A stretch of 64,000 bases of DNA from Pseudomonadota bacterium. Its GTDB lineage: Bacteria; Pseudomonadota; Gammaproteobacteria; Steroidobacterales; Steroidobacteraceae. A program made the translations under genes and the position numbers. Positions within the stretch are counted from its first letter, which is position 1, and each line of letters starts with the position of its first letter. Positions 49,310-58,796 of this stretch are shown here, in pieces. The stretch spans positions 124,001-188,000 of the forward strand of contig JAFEDS010000017.1 of the NCBI GenBank assembly GCA_018241505.1, written 5' to 3'. A model generated the notes under the pieces. That model made no database searches and was not told the origin of the DNA. It saw only the letters and a program-made list of their open reading frames with translations.

Positions 49310-51616
49310 GTGCTCGATGAGGCAATGAATGTGCACGACTCGCCCAAGGTCCTCGAATTTTTCCGACGCGTATTGCAAATGCGCGGCCGGATCGTCTGCC
49401 TGTTCGTTCTTCTGACCCTGGCGGGCATTTACGGCGCCACGCGGATACCCAATGACCCTGCCATTGACCGTCTGGTCGTAGCCGGCGACGCGACCGCTCA
49501 GGCGACCATCGAATTCGATCGCCTGTTTCCTGAGGGGGAGCAGGCGCTGATCATGCTCGAGGGGCCAGACCCACTCTCCCCCGCGGCGCTGCGCACTGCG
49601 GATCAACTCGAACAGCGGATCGCGAAAATCAATGGGGTGAAAACGCACACCCTGCTCGACTTCTTCCGGCGTACAAATCCAAAAGACGAGCTCAGCGACG
49701 CGGAGACCCTGCGCCTGCGATCCTTTGCAACCGGCACGCCTCTGTTCAAGCGGGCCGGACTGCTGGGCGATAGCTACATTGGAATTGGCCTGGAGCTGCG
49801 TGTGAACTCTCCAGAAGAGCGTAACGCCGCATTGGCCCAGATAGACGCGTTGGTCCTCCCGCAAGAGAAATCCAACGGCCCGTTTACCACAGTGCGTCGC
49901 GTGGGCTCACCCTGGCTGAATGCGTGGCTGGAGAAACAAACAGGTGTGGCCACCAAGAAGTTCATGCCGCTGTTCGGCATCTTTCTGGTTGCGCTGGTAT
50001 TCATCGTCTACCGTTCCTTTCGCGCCTTGGGAGCAATCATCCTCACCCTCGGCTCTGTGGTGGCGATCGGCGTAGGAATCGCTGCCATCTTCGGGTGGTC
50101 CAATACGGTGGTCTCCACGTTGGTGCCTCTGACCGTGATGGTTACGACGACAGCGACACTCGTCTATCTCCACTCGAGATACATGGAGCCCGACGACGCC
50201 CCGACCTTGCTCGAACATCACGCACGAGCGCTCGCCAATAAATTCCTGCCATCCACTGCGTCGATGTTTGCTACAGCGGTAGGCTTCGCCGCACTCGCAG
50301 TGTCGGAGATTCGACCTGTCCGCGAAATGGGTGTTTGGACCGCATGCGGTCTGGTAATTTCCTGGGTCGGCTGCTTCACCCTCTTCCCAGCCCTCCAGTC
50401 ACTATTCAAAGCACCCCGGCGCACCGAAGGCATCCGCGTCGGACGACGATACGCGCGTTTCGTCGAAGCACTGCTCCCATTTACGCGGCGCTATAGCTGG
50501 GCCCTGATCATCGCAGCCATCGCGTTGATGGCAGCCGGTGCCGCTGCATTGTTCGGTATTCCAGGGAGACTCGCACCATTGGCACTGGAAACCGACGCTC
50601 TGACCTACGTCAACCCCGCCGAACGCGTAGCCCAGGACACGCGGCGCTTCCAGGAATTCAACGGACTGGATGTGGTCGATCTGTGGATCAAGACGCCGCC
50701 GGGCAAAGCCCTCGACCCGGAATTCCTGCGCGCCATCGATCGGTTCACCCAACAGCTCCAAGCCGACCCCCGGATCACCGCAGTCGAGGGCCCTACCTCC
50801 GTGCTGCGTTGGGCGCGCTACGTTGAAGCGGGAAACGACCAGTTGCCTGCCGATGCCGCCTCCTGGACGCCGCTGGCCGCCGACCTGGAACAGATCCTGC
50901 TCACGGTGGAGAGCGCCCGCGAGTATGTGGATATCGCGAACCTGGCGAGCGTGCGCCTGACGGTGCGGGGCCGGGCCGAGCTGTTCGGTCGTACCGGGGC
51001 CATGAAGAAATTCGTGCAGCAGACCTGGAACGAGACAAAAACGCTCAACCCCGCCCTACGGGATGCCAACGGGATGTTGGTGGGCAAGAGCGTGCTCGCC
51101 ACTGCCATCACCGAACGGTTGCTGCCCACTTTGACTGAAAGCTTCGCGCTCACGGCGAGCATCATCTTCTGTGCATTCCTGTTCGTATTCCGTAGTCCCT
51201 CCGCCCGCGTGATGACCATGATTCCGTCGCTGTTCGCGATTTTGAGTGTGTTTCTCGTGATGCGCCTGACGGGGATCCCACTCAACATCGCTACAATTCT
51301 CATCGGCTCGACGGTCCTCGGCGCGACTGAAAACGACCAGGTGCATTTTTTCTACCACTTCCAGGAAGGCCGCAATGCCGGCCTCCAGACCGCCGGCGCC
51401 TTGCAACATGCCATGTTGATTGCCGGGCGGCCGATCGTGTTTGCGACTCTCATCAACGCGAGCGGCTTCCTCGCGTTGTCGTTTTCCGACCTGCCGCCCA
51501 TGCGCCAGTTCGGCATCGTGACCTCCACCGCATTTGTTCTGGCGTTGCTGGCCGACTTCACGGCGTTGCCGGGAGCGCTGTGGATACTCAGCCGGCGCGA
51601 ACGGCCGAGGCAATAG
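49310..51616 (+). CDS. RND superfamily (MMPL-type) transporter
   Basis: A 768-residue inner-membrane exporter. The first helix is at about residues 26-43 and is followed by a periplasmic domain of about 180 residues. Two blocks of about five helices (about residues 222-370 and 610-750) each hold a MMPL core, for example FGIFLVALVFIVYRSFRALGAII. GSTVLGATENDQVHFFYHFQE has the second-half acidic motif. GTG 49310 with AAGGG 9 bases upstream is chosen; ATG 49325 is the alternative. Hopanoid, lipid or hydrophobe export are possible substrates; not decided by sequence. Confidence 0.87.
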   Translation: MLDEAMNVHDSPKVLEFFRRVLQMRGRIVCLFVLLTLAGIYGATRIPNDPAIDRLVVAGDATAQATIEFDRLFPEGEQALIMLEGPDPLSPAALRTADQLEQRIAKINGVKTHTLLDFFRRTNPKDELSDAETLRLRSFATGTPLFKRAGLLGDSYIGIGLELRVNSPEERNAALAQIDALVLPQEKSNGPFTTVRRVGSPWLNAWLEKQTGVATKKFMPLFGIFLVALVFIVYRSFRALGAIILTLGSVVAIGVGIAAIFGWSNTVVSTLVPLTVMVTTTATLVYLHSRYMEPDDAPTLLEHHARALANKFLPSTASMFATAVGFAALAVSEIRPVREMGVWTACGLVISWVGCFTLFPALQSLFKAPRRTEGIRVGRRYARFVEALLPFTRRYSWALIIAAIALMAAGAAALFGIPGRLAPLALETDALTYVNPAERVAQDTRRFQEFNGLDVVDLWIKTPPGKALDPEFLRAIDRFTQQLQADPRITAVEGPTSVLRWARYVEAGNDQLPADAASWTPLAADLEQILLTVESAREYVDIANLASVRLTVRGRAELFGRTGAMKKFVQQTWNETKTLNPALRDANGMLVGKSVLATAITERLLPTLTESFALTASIIFCAFLFVFRSPSARVMTMIPSLFAILSVFLVMRLTGIPLNIATILIGSTVLGATENDQVHFFYHFQEGRNAGLQTAGALQHAMLIAGRPIVFATLINASGFLALSFSDLPPMRQFGIVTSTAFVLALLADFTALPGALWILSRRERPRQ

Positions 51617-51638
51617 AGAAGCCGCGAACCCTGCGCGG

Positions 51639-53486
51639 CTACGCGCCGCGAATGGCGGCGATCATCGCCTCAGACACCTTCTCATCAATCTCGGCGGCGT
51701 GTTGAATCTCGACCGGATAGCGCACCACCGCATCCACGGCGGTTGCTGAAAAGCGCAACTGCACCTGCGGGTTCGCCGATGCAACGCCCGCGGCACTCGA
51801 GGAGGCCGTGCGCAGAATTTCCTTCGTCTGGCGCACAATCTCGTCATGATACTGCTTCACGACACCGTTGACGGCGTCATATAACTTCTCCTTGAGGACC
51901 GCATAGTCGGCACCCGCCGGCAGAGCCAAGGTCGACTCGTGCCAGACGAAATTCACGCCCGAGATCTGTTTGAACAGGCCGCCGGAAGCCTGGAACACAA
52001 TCGAGTTGGCGAACGCCACCACCCGCCCGGTGGCACCGAGCGCTCCCTGTGAGCTCAGCTCCATCAGGTGCATTCGCACCAACCCGAGATCAATGACCTC
52101 ACCGGTCACGGTGCCGATCTGCACCCGGTCGCCGACGCGGATGCCGTATTTTCCAATGAGGAAGAAGTAACCCACAATGGACACCAGCACACTTTGCATG
52201 GCGACGGCGACACCGGCCGTGATCAGGCCGGCGAAAGTGGCGAATGAGCTCAGCTCGGTCACGAAGGTGAGCGCCACAATCACTAACACCAGCACCCACG
52301 TGGTCACCTTGCGGACCATCAACAACTGGTTGCGCCGGCGTGTCTCATGGGCGTAGCGCATCACCGCCCGCCGCCAAAGCTCGGCGCCCGCGAATACCAC
52401 CGCCAGCATTGCCGCCAGCACACCCAACCGCACACCGAGAGCCGCGAGCGCGTCGTGATACTGATGTTTGATGGCGTCGCGCCAGTTGCTCAGGTTGTGA
52501 CGGTACTGCTTCAGCAGTACACCTTCCTTGCTGAGAGGAATCAATACCGCCGAGGTCTGTTGGAACAACCACGCAAGCGTGTCGAACTGGTCGCGCACGC
52601 CCTTCAGGGTCGCACTGTTGGCATTGTCCGCCTGCGCCGCCAGGGCATCGCTCTGGGTCGCATATTGCCTGAGCTGCTCCAGGGGCTTGCTGCGGATTGT
52701 GCCGAATGTCGCTTCCAACGCCGCCGTGCGCTCATCAATGGCGTCGATGGTCCGCATCTTCTTTGCCAGCCGCAGCACGTTGGTCCCCAACTCCCAGATG
52801 CCGATCCGGTCGGAACTGGCGTTCGCAGTTGCGATGGGCTCGGCGGGCGCCGCGGCCGATGGCGCGGCGGTGGCAGCGGGCGCGGTGCCCGGGGCTCGAG
52901 CTGCGGGAATGGAAACGGCGATCGCATCAATATGCGCCTTCAATGCGCTCGCACCGGCCCGCTTCACATCGCTCTCATTGACGAACTGCGTCATGGTGTC
53001 GAGCAGGTTTTTGCGAGCGTTCATCATGTCGAGCTCGCCCTGCAACTCCGACAGCTTCTCCTGCATGTCAGGTTTGCCGCCGGCCTGCTTCCGGCCGGCC
53101 GCGATCTCATCTTCAATCGCCTTGCGCTCGGCATCCAGCCGCTTCTGTTGGTCGCTCAAGGTCTGCGACGAATCCGCGGTGCTGTCCGCCGTCTCCGCCT
53201 CACTGCTCAACAACTCGGCATTCGCCCGGGCCAGCTCGAACGCGAGCCCGATCACCTTGTCGGCGGTCTGTTGGTTGGCATACAGAATGAGCAGGTCGCT
53301 CGGCTGCGTCGCCGACTGCTGCTGGGCGCCGAGGGTGCGATACCAGTCGACCGTGTCATCCAGGATCTTGATTACCTGGTCACCCGTCAGCACCGACACA
53401 TGGGCGGGTTTGACAGGTTTGGCGGGCTCGGCGCCCGACAGGAGCACCGGGAACAGAACGAGCGTGGCAAGGATTGAGATGCGCAT
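51639..53486 (-). CDS. MscS-family mechanosensitive channel protein with coiled-coil N-terminus
   Basis: A 615-residue channel. A signal peptide of about 18 residues (ATG 53486, not the longer frame) leads to a periplasmic coiled-coil rich in Gln/Glu/Lys (about residues 60-180). About four membrane helices are followed by an MscS pore and beta domain: FLIGKYGIRVGDRVQIGTVTGEVIDLGLVRMHLMEL is the core motif (parts quoted). It opens under osmotic downshock in family members. The length suits a MscK/YbiO-like large type. Confidence 0.88.
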   Translation of the reverse strand: MRISILATLVLFPVLLSGAEPAKPVKPAHVSVLTGDQVIKILDDTVDWYRTLGAQQQSATQPSDLLILYANQQTADKVIGLAFELARANAELLSSEAETADSTADSSQTLSDQQKRLDAERKAIEDEIAAGRKQAGGKPDMQEKLSELQGELDMMNARKNLLDTMTQFVNESDVKRAGASALKAHIDAIAVSIPAARAPGTAPAATAAPSAAAPAEPIATANASSDRIGIWELGTNVLRLAKKMRTIDAIDERTAALEATFGTIRSKPLEQLRQYATQSDALAAQADNANSATLKGVRDQFDTLAWLFQQTSAVLIPLSKEGVLLKQYRHNLSNWRDAIKHQYHDALAALGVRLGVLAAMLAVVFAGAELWRRAVMRYAHETRRRNQLLMVRKVTTWVLVLVIVALTFVTELSSFATFAGLITAGVAVAMQSVLVSIVGYFFLIGKYGIRVGDRVQIGTVTGEVIDLGLVRMHLMELSSQGALGATGRVVAFANSIVFQASGGLFKQISGVNFVWHESTLALPAGADYAVLKEKLYDAVNGVVKQYHDEIVRQTKEILRTASSSAAGVASANPQVQLRFSATAVDAVVRYPVEIQHAAEIDEKVSEAMIAAIRGA

Positions 53487-53581
53487 CCGGCGAATTCTAT
53501 AGAAAAGCCAAGTCGCCGAACCGCTACAATTCGTCCCCTGACAGTTTGCATGGGACCGGCAACACAGGGAGTGGAGCGTCA

Positions 53582-54337
53582 ATGCCGATTCGCGCCGTGC
53601 TTTTTGACCTGGGCGAAACGCTGGTTTCCTATTACCCGCCGCAGGAATTCATGTCCATTCTGCGCCGCTCGGTGGATGCCTGCCTGCGGGCCCTGGATGT
53701 GCCACCCCCGATCGGCGAAGCGCAGACTGAGCTGCTGCACCAGGCGCTCGAGCTGAACCAGGAGCGGGCCGATCTGGCGGTCTGGCCCCTGGAAGAGCGG
53801 CTGCGAGTGCTGTTCGCTCAGTACGAGCCGACCCGGGATTGCCGTTGGGTGGAGCGCCTGGCACAGGCATTCCTGGAGCCCGTTTTCGCCACCGCGCAGG
53901 TCAGTCACGATGCCCTGCCGGTGCTCGCGGCGCTGAAGCGCCGCGGTGTGAAAACCGCCATTGTGTCCAATACGCCCTGGGGCAGTCCGGGGCGGACCTG
54001 GCGATCCGAGCTGGCACGTCACGACCTGCTCAGTGCCGTCGATGCAGTTGTGTTCTGCCGGGACGTGGGCTGGCGCAAGCCACATCCCGCCCCCTTTCGC
54101 CGGGCACTGGAAATGATCGGCGTCCACGCGAAGGATGCGGCGTTTGTCGGAGACAACCCCGTTTGGGATGTTGAGGGCGCCGAAAGCGCGGGGTTGCTGC
54201 CGATACTGTTAGGTGGGCGCCACCCGTTGCGGATGTCGGGCCGGGCGATCCTTGCCCAGTCGTTGCCCGATGTGCTGCTTACGGTCGATCAGTTGAATTC
54301 GACCGCAAGCACAGGCCCCCAGCCGATTCTCGCCTGA
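53582..54337 (+). CDS. HAD-superfamily hydrolase
   Basis: A 251-residue HAD phosphatase. Motif I is FDLGETLV (nucleophile Asp near residue 9), in which the second Asp of the DxD pattern is Gly-Glu. Motif II is IVSNTPW and the motif III Lys is in WRKPHPAPF. Motif IV is FVGDNPVWDVEGA. The start is ATG 53582 with GGAG before it. The missing DxD aspartate resembles a subset of HAD enzymes using Glu; substrate unknown. Confidence 0.88.
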   Translation: MPIRAVLFDLGETLVSYYPPQEFMSILRRSVDACLRALDVPPPIGEAQTELLHQALELNQERADLAVWPLEERLRVLFAQYEPTRDCRWVERLAQAFLEPVFATAQVSHDALPVLAALKRRGVKTAIVSNTPWGSPGRTWRSELARHDLLSAVDAVVFCRDVGWRKPHPAPFRRALEMIGVHAKDAAFVGDNPVWDVEGAESAGLLPILLGGRHPLRMSGRAILAQSLPDVLLTVDQLNSTASTGPQPILA

Positions 54338-54340
54338 GCC

Positions 54341-54739
54341 TCAGCGCTCCACCACGAGCTCGGTCTGACCGAAGCTCAACCTGCGGGAAAAGCGGCGCTT
54401 GATCCGAACAGCGGCCACGGGCTGTGGCTGCTCAGCAGTTCGCTCGCCTTCAGTCGGCTCCCACTCGACACCCAGCTTCGTCAGCGCGGTCCGGGCGGCG
54501 CCGGCAAAACCGTCGGGATGATGCAGCGTCGGCCGCTCAGTCGAGCCCGCCGCCGTCGCCAAACCGTATACGCCGCAGCCCAATCGCACGAGCCGGCCCT
54601 CCGCGACAATTTTGCGCAACGCGCGCAAAACCTGGCGCCGTCCGCTCAAGTCAGTGAATTCACGCGTGAGAAAAACGTATTCGCGGCTCTCCGTGATGCG
54701 CTTTTCAATCTTTGACTGCAAAGAATTGGGCCGTGCCAT
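54341..54739 (-). CDS. DUF6088/AbiEi-like antitoxin-type protein
   Basis: A 132-residue protein of the DUF6088 type, the winged-helix family found as the antitoxin half of AbiE-like type IV systems. SLQSKIEKRITESREYVFLTREFTDLSGRRQVLRALRKIV fits the first helices (parts quoted). RLVRLGCGVYGLA is the typical wing. No AbiEii/nucleotidyltransferase-type toxin gene is next to it. It could be a solitary regulator or a system remnant. Confidence 0.7.
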   Translation of the reverse strand: MARPNSLQSKIEKRITESREYVFLTREFTDLSGRRQVLRALRKIVAEGRLVRLGCGVYGLATAAGSTERPTLHHPDGFAGAARTALTKLGVEWEPTEGERTAEQPQPVAAVRIKRRFSRRLSFGQTELVVER

Positions 54740-54898
54740 ATCGTCCTCATGGAGCTATCACCAACAAGACATCGAATTGATCCGTTTTATTCCGACACGA
54801 TGCCGCGCTCCCGCAGTTCCCGCCCCCGTCCCACCCCACCCCCCGCACGCGCCGCCGCCATGCCGGTTTTAGCGATTGGCTTTCCGATCACTGGGGCA

Positions 54899-55105
54899 GG
54901 ATTTGCGCAGGCAACCGACACGAATCCACCGGCACTGCACCGACTGCTGCGCGTTCTGGCCAGCCGTGGATTGTTGGCCGAGGTCGAGGACAGAACGTCC
55001 GCGCTCACCTCATTTGGCGCGCTCCGGCGCAGCGACGTGCCGGGGTCCGCCCACGCTCGGGTGTTGCTATGGGGACCGCCAGCGGCTACTGCATTCTCGA
55101 GCTGA
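54899..55105 (+). pseudogene. O-methyltransferase N-terminal fragment
   Basis: A 68-codon open stretch whose translation, TDTNPPALHRLLRVLASRG followed by LRRSDVPGSAHARVLL, matches the dimerisation domain of SAM-dependent O-methyltransferases (PALYRLLRALAS and LLRSDVPGS patterns). The remainder, including the SAM-binding domain, is missing: a stop occurs at 55103-55105 and the ECF sigma gene follows. It is a truncated remnant, adjacent to the orphan DUF6088 gene, suggesting past rearrangement. Confidence 0.6.
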
Positions 55106-55107
55106 CA

Positions 55108-55656
55108 CTAGGCTGACATCTCCGCGCCCGACAGGCATTTGTGCAGAAATATGCGCGCCTTCTCCCAATCGCGCTGCACCGTGCGCTCCGACATGTCCCA
55201 CATGGCGGCAATCTCGGCGAAGGAGAAGCCGCCAAAATACTTGAGGTCCACCACTTCGGCGAGGCGCGAGTCAGCGGCGGCCAGCCGGTCCACGGCATCG
55301 CTCAGGCGCTGCAACTCGCTGGAGTCGGCCACCTGTTCGGGAATTTCCGTGGGGAGCGAGGTGATCTCAAAGCCCGCGCCGCGCTTGAGGGCCTGGCGGC
55401 TGCGCGCGTAGTCGATGATGAGGCCGCGCATGGCTCGCGATGCGTAGGCGAGAAAGCGCGCGTTGTCCGGAAATACCACGCCGTCACGGGCGTGCACTGT
55501 CAAGTACACCTCGTGCAGCAGGGTGGTCGCCCCCATGGAGTTGGCCGCGCCTCCCTGGCGCAGCTTGCGTTGCGCCAGCCGGCGCAGCTCATCGTACAGA
55601 CTGACAAACAGTTGCTGGTGATCGACGCAAGCGGCCCGTTCGGCAACCTGGTTCAT
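55108..55656 (-). CDS. ECF sigma factor downstream of kinase
   Basis: A 182-residue ECF sigma factor of the kinase-linked type. Sigma-2 lies in LYDELRRLAQRKLRQGGAANSM and sigma-4 in LKYFGGFSFAEIAAMWDMSERTVQRDWEKA (parts quoted). ATG 55656 overlaps the 65-residue ORF stop as ATGA. It is the last gene of a unit that starts with the kinase at 58627. It differs from the sigma factor at 58797 in the same cassette. Confidence 0.9.
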   Translation of the reverse strand: MNQVAERAACVDHQQLFVSLYDELRRLAQRKLRQGGAANSMGATTLLHEVYLTVHARDGVVFPDNARFLAYASRAMRGLIIDYARSRQALKRGAGFEITSLPTEIPEQVADSSELQRLSDAVDRLAAADSRLAEVVDLKYFGGFSFAEIAAMWDMSERTVQRDWEKARIFLHKCLSGAEMSA

Positions 55657-55850
55657 AATCCGGGCTCCCCGGACAGCAGGGCGAGCTCCGGCTCCCGGTA
55701 CACACCAACACCGCGCTTGCGCAATTCCTCGAGCAGCCGGTCACCCAGCACCGCGAAACGCTCCAGGTCGCTTACCGCGACTCCCAGCAAGGTGGCGGAG
55801 AATGCGCTCCCGAGTGCCGTGTGCAGCTCCGCGTTCATCAGCGTATTCAT
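55653..55850 (-). CDS. Small 65-residue linker protein of the ECF/kinase cassette
   Basis: A 65-residue ORF between the kinase and the second sigma gene. ATG 55850 with GAGGAA 8 bases upstream is preferred; longer frames overlap the kinase end. The sequence is an Ala/Leu-rich helix followed by a Glu/Arg helix (SDLERFAVLGDRLLEELRKRG). There is no recognised domain. Its stop overlaps the sigma factor start. The position suggests a regulatory partner such as an anti-sigma or adapter (inferred only). Confidence 0.55.
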   Translation of the reverse strand: MNTLMNAELHTALGSAFSATLLGVAVSDLERFAVLGDRLLEELRKRGVGVYREPELALLSGEPGL

Positions 55851-55867
55851 TACATCTTCCTCAACCA

Positions 55868-58627
55868 TCATGAGACTTTCCAACCCTGTAGCAGTTGTCG
55901 CGCCAGCAGCAACAGCGGGTGATCCGGATCGACCGTGTTGGACAAGTGGTCGACCGCCGCGAGCCACGCCTGCCGCGCAGCCGCCGCGTCACCCCGTTTC
56001 GCCAGTACCTTGCCCAGCGCGAACCACGCGAGCCCGGTCCGATAGGAACGGGGCACGCCGCCCTGCGCGCTTTGGGCGAGAGACAGCGCCTTGCGCGCAT
56101 CCGCCTCCGCTTCGACCAACTGTCCCTCTCTGAGATTCAACTCGGAGCGGGGTATCAGGGCGGTCATCTGGAAGAAGACTGTGTTCCCTTCCGCGAGCGC
56201 CGCATCCAGGCAGGTGCGGGCGGTGCTCAGTTGATTGTTGGCCAGCGCAATGCGGCCCCGGGCAATCTTCAGCAGCGTCTGGTGCGGACCGGCGGCAGGG
56301 GTGGCGGTGCGGGCCAACTCGCCGGCCTCGCGCAGATAATGCTCCGCGGCCTTGATATCGCCGGTCTCGCGCAACAGCCACGCCATGCCGGCGAGGCACA
56401 GCAGCCGCATGATCGGCTGCTCGCCGCGCACACTCAACTCGATGCAGTGGTCATAACCTGACTTCGCTTCGTCAAAGCGGCCGATCAGCTCCAGGGTGCG
56501 GGCGCGATTGGCCACCATGGCGATGGGCAACGCACCCGCCTGGTGGCGCGCCGCCGAGTCCAGGATCTCGTTGAAAAGCTGCAGGGCGTGTTTGGGATTG
56601 CCGGTGGCATCGTAGGCGAGCGCCAGGTTGTTGCGAATCAAGGTCGCATCGGGTCCGTACTCGCGGCCGGAACGGGAATATTGTTGCAGCGACTGCCGGA
56701 AATAGTCTTCCGCCGCGGCAATGTGGCCGGAAAAGCGCTCCGCATCGGCGATCGCACCGAGAATGCCCGCCTCCATGGCCGCCGAGGCGCTGGGCGCTGC
56801 CCGCAGCCGCTCGAGTGCCTCGCGGGCGTAGCGAATCGCGCCCGGCGGGTCGCTTTCCAACTGCGCGACCGTGGAACGATAAGTCAAACACTCAGCCACC
56901 TGGCGCGGCGTGGCCTGCGGATCGTCGATCACCTGCGCCAACATCCGGCGCGCGTCGGCGAGATTGCCCAGATTGCCCAGGGTCGAGCCGAGATCACAGA
57001 TCACCTTGCGGCGCAGATCGGCATCCGGCGAGCTGGCAATGGTCTCGAACGCTTCCTGTAACAACCGCAAAGCCCTCTTTTCATCGCCCATGGTCCGGTA
57101 GTACACCCCGACCAGATCCAAGACTGCCGTGCGCTGCTCCGTATTCCCGCGGAACTCGGCGCTCACCACGGCTTCGCTACGAGCCAACATCTCACCGCTG
57201 GTGAGTGTCCGTTCCGTGCCCGCCGATTCAGTGATGAGCACATTTAAAAAATCGGCGATCGCCTCGTTACGAGAGGACAGCGCAAGCGCCCGGTCCCGTT
57301 CGGCGGCGGCCATGAGCGCGTGGCCGGCCGCGACATGGGCCTCGTAGGTGGCAATCGCAGCCGTGGCAATAATGGCCAGCAAGGCCGCGGCCGCCCCCAC
57401 GACGGCTGGTTTGTGGCGCGCAATAAACTTTCGGCCGCGATACCACCGGTTACTGCGGCGCGCGGCAATCGGCTCGCCTTCGAGAAAGCACTCGATGTCG
57501 GCGGACAACGCATCGGCTGTTGCATAACGCTCGCCGGGCGCCTTGCGCAGAGCCTTCAATGTGATTACGTCAAGATCGCCGCTGAGTTGTGCCGCCAGGT
57601 TGCGGGCCGTACATCCGCGAGCATTGGCAGCCGCCTGCGCCATTGGCGACTCGCGCAGCGCCTGGCTGGGACTGCGCGCAGGCCGACTGAGAATGGCCTG
57701 TTCGAACTGGCTGCGTGTCAGTCCGGCGGCCGAATACGGGCGCTCCCCGGTCAACAATTCAAACAACAGTACGCCAAGAGAATAAATGTCCGAAGCCGTC
57801 GTCACCGGCTGTCCGGCAATCTGTTCCGGCGAGGCGTAGTCCGGCGTCAACGCGCCGCCGGCCTGTCCGGCGAGCGCGCGGCCGCCGTCATCGCGCGGCT
57901 CGATGGCGATCAGGTGCGCAATTCCGAAATCGAGCAACATGGCGCGACGGTCGTTCCCGACAATGACATTGGACGGCTTTATGTCTCGATGGATCACGAG
58001 GTTGCTGTGCGCGTACTGCACGGCGCGCAGCACCTGTTGGAACAGACGCAAACGCTGCGCGACATCGAGCCGCTGCTGATCGCTATATTCGATGAGCGGT
58101 GCGCCGGCAACATACTCCAGCGCGAGAAAGGGCTGCCCGTCCTCCGCGAATCCCGCGTCGTAGAGCCGCGCGATGTTGGGATGAGACAACTCGGCGAGGA
58201 TGTCGCGCTCGCTGGCAAAGCGCTCGGCGAGATTGCGGCCGACCGGGCCGGGATGCGGCAACTTCAAGGCCACGGGCCGCTTGATCAGGCCATCCCGGCG
58301 CCGCGCCACCCACACCGCGCCCATGCCGCCGCTGCCGATTTCCCGCTCGATCACATACGGACCAACGGCTGTTCCGGGCCGCAGCGGCCGGGCGTTCACC
58401 GCCGCTCGCGCATGGTCTACCGCATTCTTCAGATTCGGCAGGATGTCGAGGAAATCACCGGTGTCGCCGGCGGGCCCATGCCGCAGCAAGGTCCGCAACT
58501 CTTCTCTATAGGGCCGATCCGCGGGCGGCAGGGACTCGAGCCAGCGCTCACGGGCCTCCACGGGCAACTCGAGCGCCTCATCGAGCAGGCGCGACAGAAT
58601 CGCCCAGTGTTGTGGATTGATCAGCAT
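55868..58627 (-). CDS. Membrane Ser/Thr protein kinase with TPR sensor domain
   Basis: A 919-residue kinase. The domain has GSGGMGAV, Lys122 (ALKLP), HRD with Asp215, DFG with Asp233 and SPE. An RD kinase, so activation-loop phosphorylation may apply. The membrane helix is at about residues 408-427. A long TPR-like helical region spans about 470-910, with the repeat ALAYDATGNPKHALQLFNE as one example. It lies between sigma genes: 58797-59348 upstream and 55108-55656 downstream. The membrane-proximal ATYEAHVA segment resembles that of the kinase at 31660 (ASWEAHVA). Confidence 0.93.
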   Translation of the reverse strand: MLINPQHWAILSRLLDEALELPVEARERWLESLPPADRPYREELRTLLRHGPAGDTGDFLDILPNLKNAVDHARAAVNARPLRPGTAVGPYVIEREIGSGGMGAVWVARRRDGLIKRPVALKLPHPGPVGRNLAERFASERDILAELSHPNIARLYDAGFAEDGQPFLALEYVAGAPLIEYSDQQRLDVAQRLRLFQQVLRAVQYAHSNLVIHRDIKPSNVIVGNDRRAMLLDFGIAHLIAIEPRDDGGRALAGQAGGALTPDYASPEQIAGQPVTTASDIYSLGVLLFELLTGERPYSAAGLTRSQFEQAILSRPARSPSQALRESPMAQAAANARGCTARNLAAQLSGDLDVITLKALRKAPGERYATADALSADIECFLEGEPIAARRSNRWYRGRKFIARHKPAVVGAAAALLAIIATAAIATYEAHVAAGHALMAAAERDRALALSSRNEAIADFLNVLITESAGTERTLTSGEMLARSEAVVSAEFRGNTEQRTAVLDLVGVYYRTMGDEKRALRLLQEAFETIASSPDADLRRKVICDLGSTLGNLGNLADARRMLAQVIDDPQATPRQVAECLTYRSTVAQLESDPPGAIRYAREALERLRAAPSASAAMEAGILGAIADAERFSGHIAAAEDYFRQSLQQYSRSGREYGPDATLIRNNLALAYDATGNPKHALQLFNEILDSAARHQAGALPIAMVANRARTLELIGRFDEAKSGYDHCIELSVRGEQPIMRLLCLAGMAWLLRETGDIKAAEHYLREAGELARTATPAAGPHQTLLKIARGRIALANNQLSTARTCLDAALAEGNTVFFQMTALIPRSELNLREGQLVEAEADARKALSLAQSAQGGVPRSYRTGLAWFALGKVLAKRGDAAAARQAWLAAVDHLSNTVDPDHPLLLLARQLLQGWKVS

Positions 58628-58796
58628 GCCCGCCCCTGCCCGATCGGCTCAATCGTGCTCGGTTATGCAGACGCTCAATTTGTGGCAAAGAGGACAGGAG
58701 GGAGCATCTAAAAAGCGCTCCCGTGTGGTCAAAAACGGCCAAGCGGGAACCGCGGATCTGTAGCCGTTTGTAGCACCGGAAAATGTGACGTACGTC

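Noticed and set aside
49310-51616. Assignment of the RND transporter as hopanoid exporter HpnN
   Set aside because: Its length and unlinked position do not allow this choice over other MMPL transporters.
52347-53477. 376-codon plus-strand open frame opposite the MscS gene
   Set aside because: The minus strand has a signal peptide, coiled-coil and MscS core; the plus-strand frame is a composition shadow.
57320-58711. 463-codon plus-strand open frame opposite the second kinase
   Set aside because: The minus strand encodes a clear kinase with all catalytic motifs; the antisense frame has no recognisable features.
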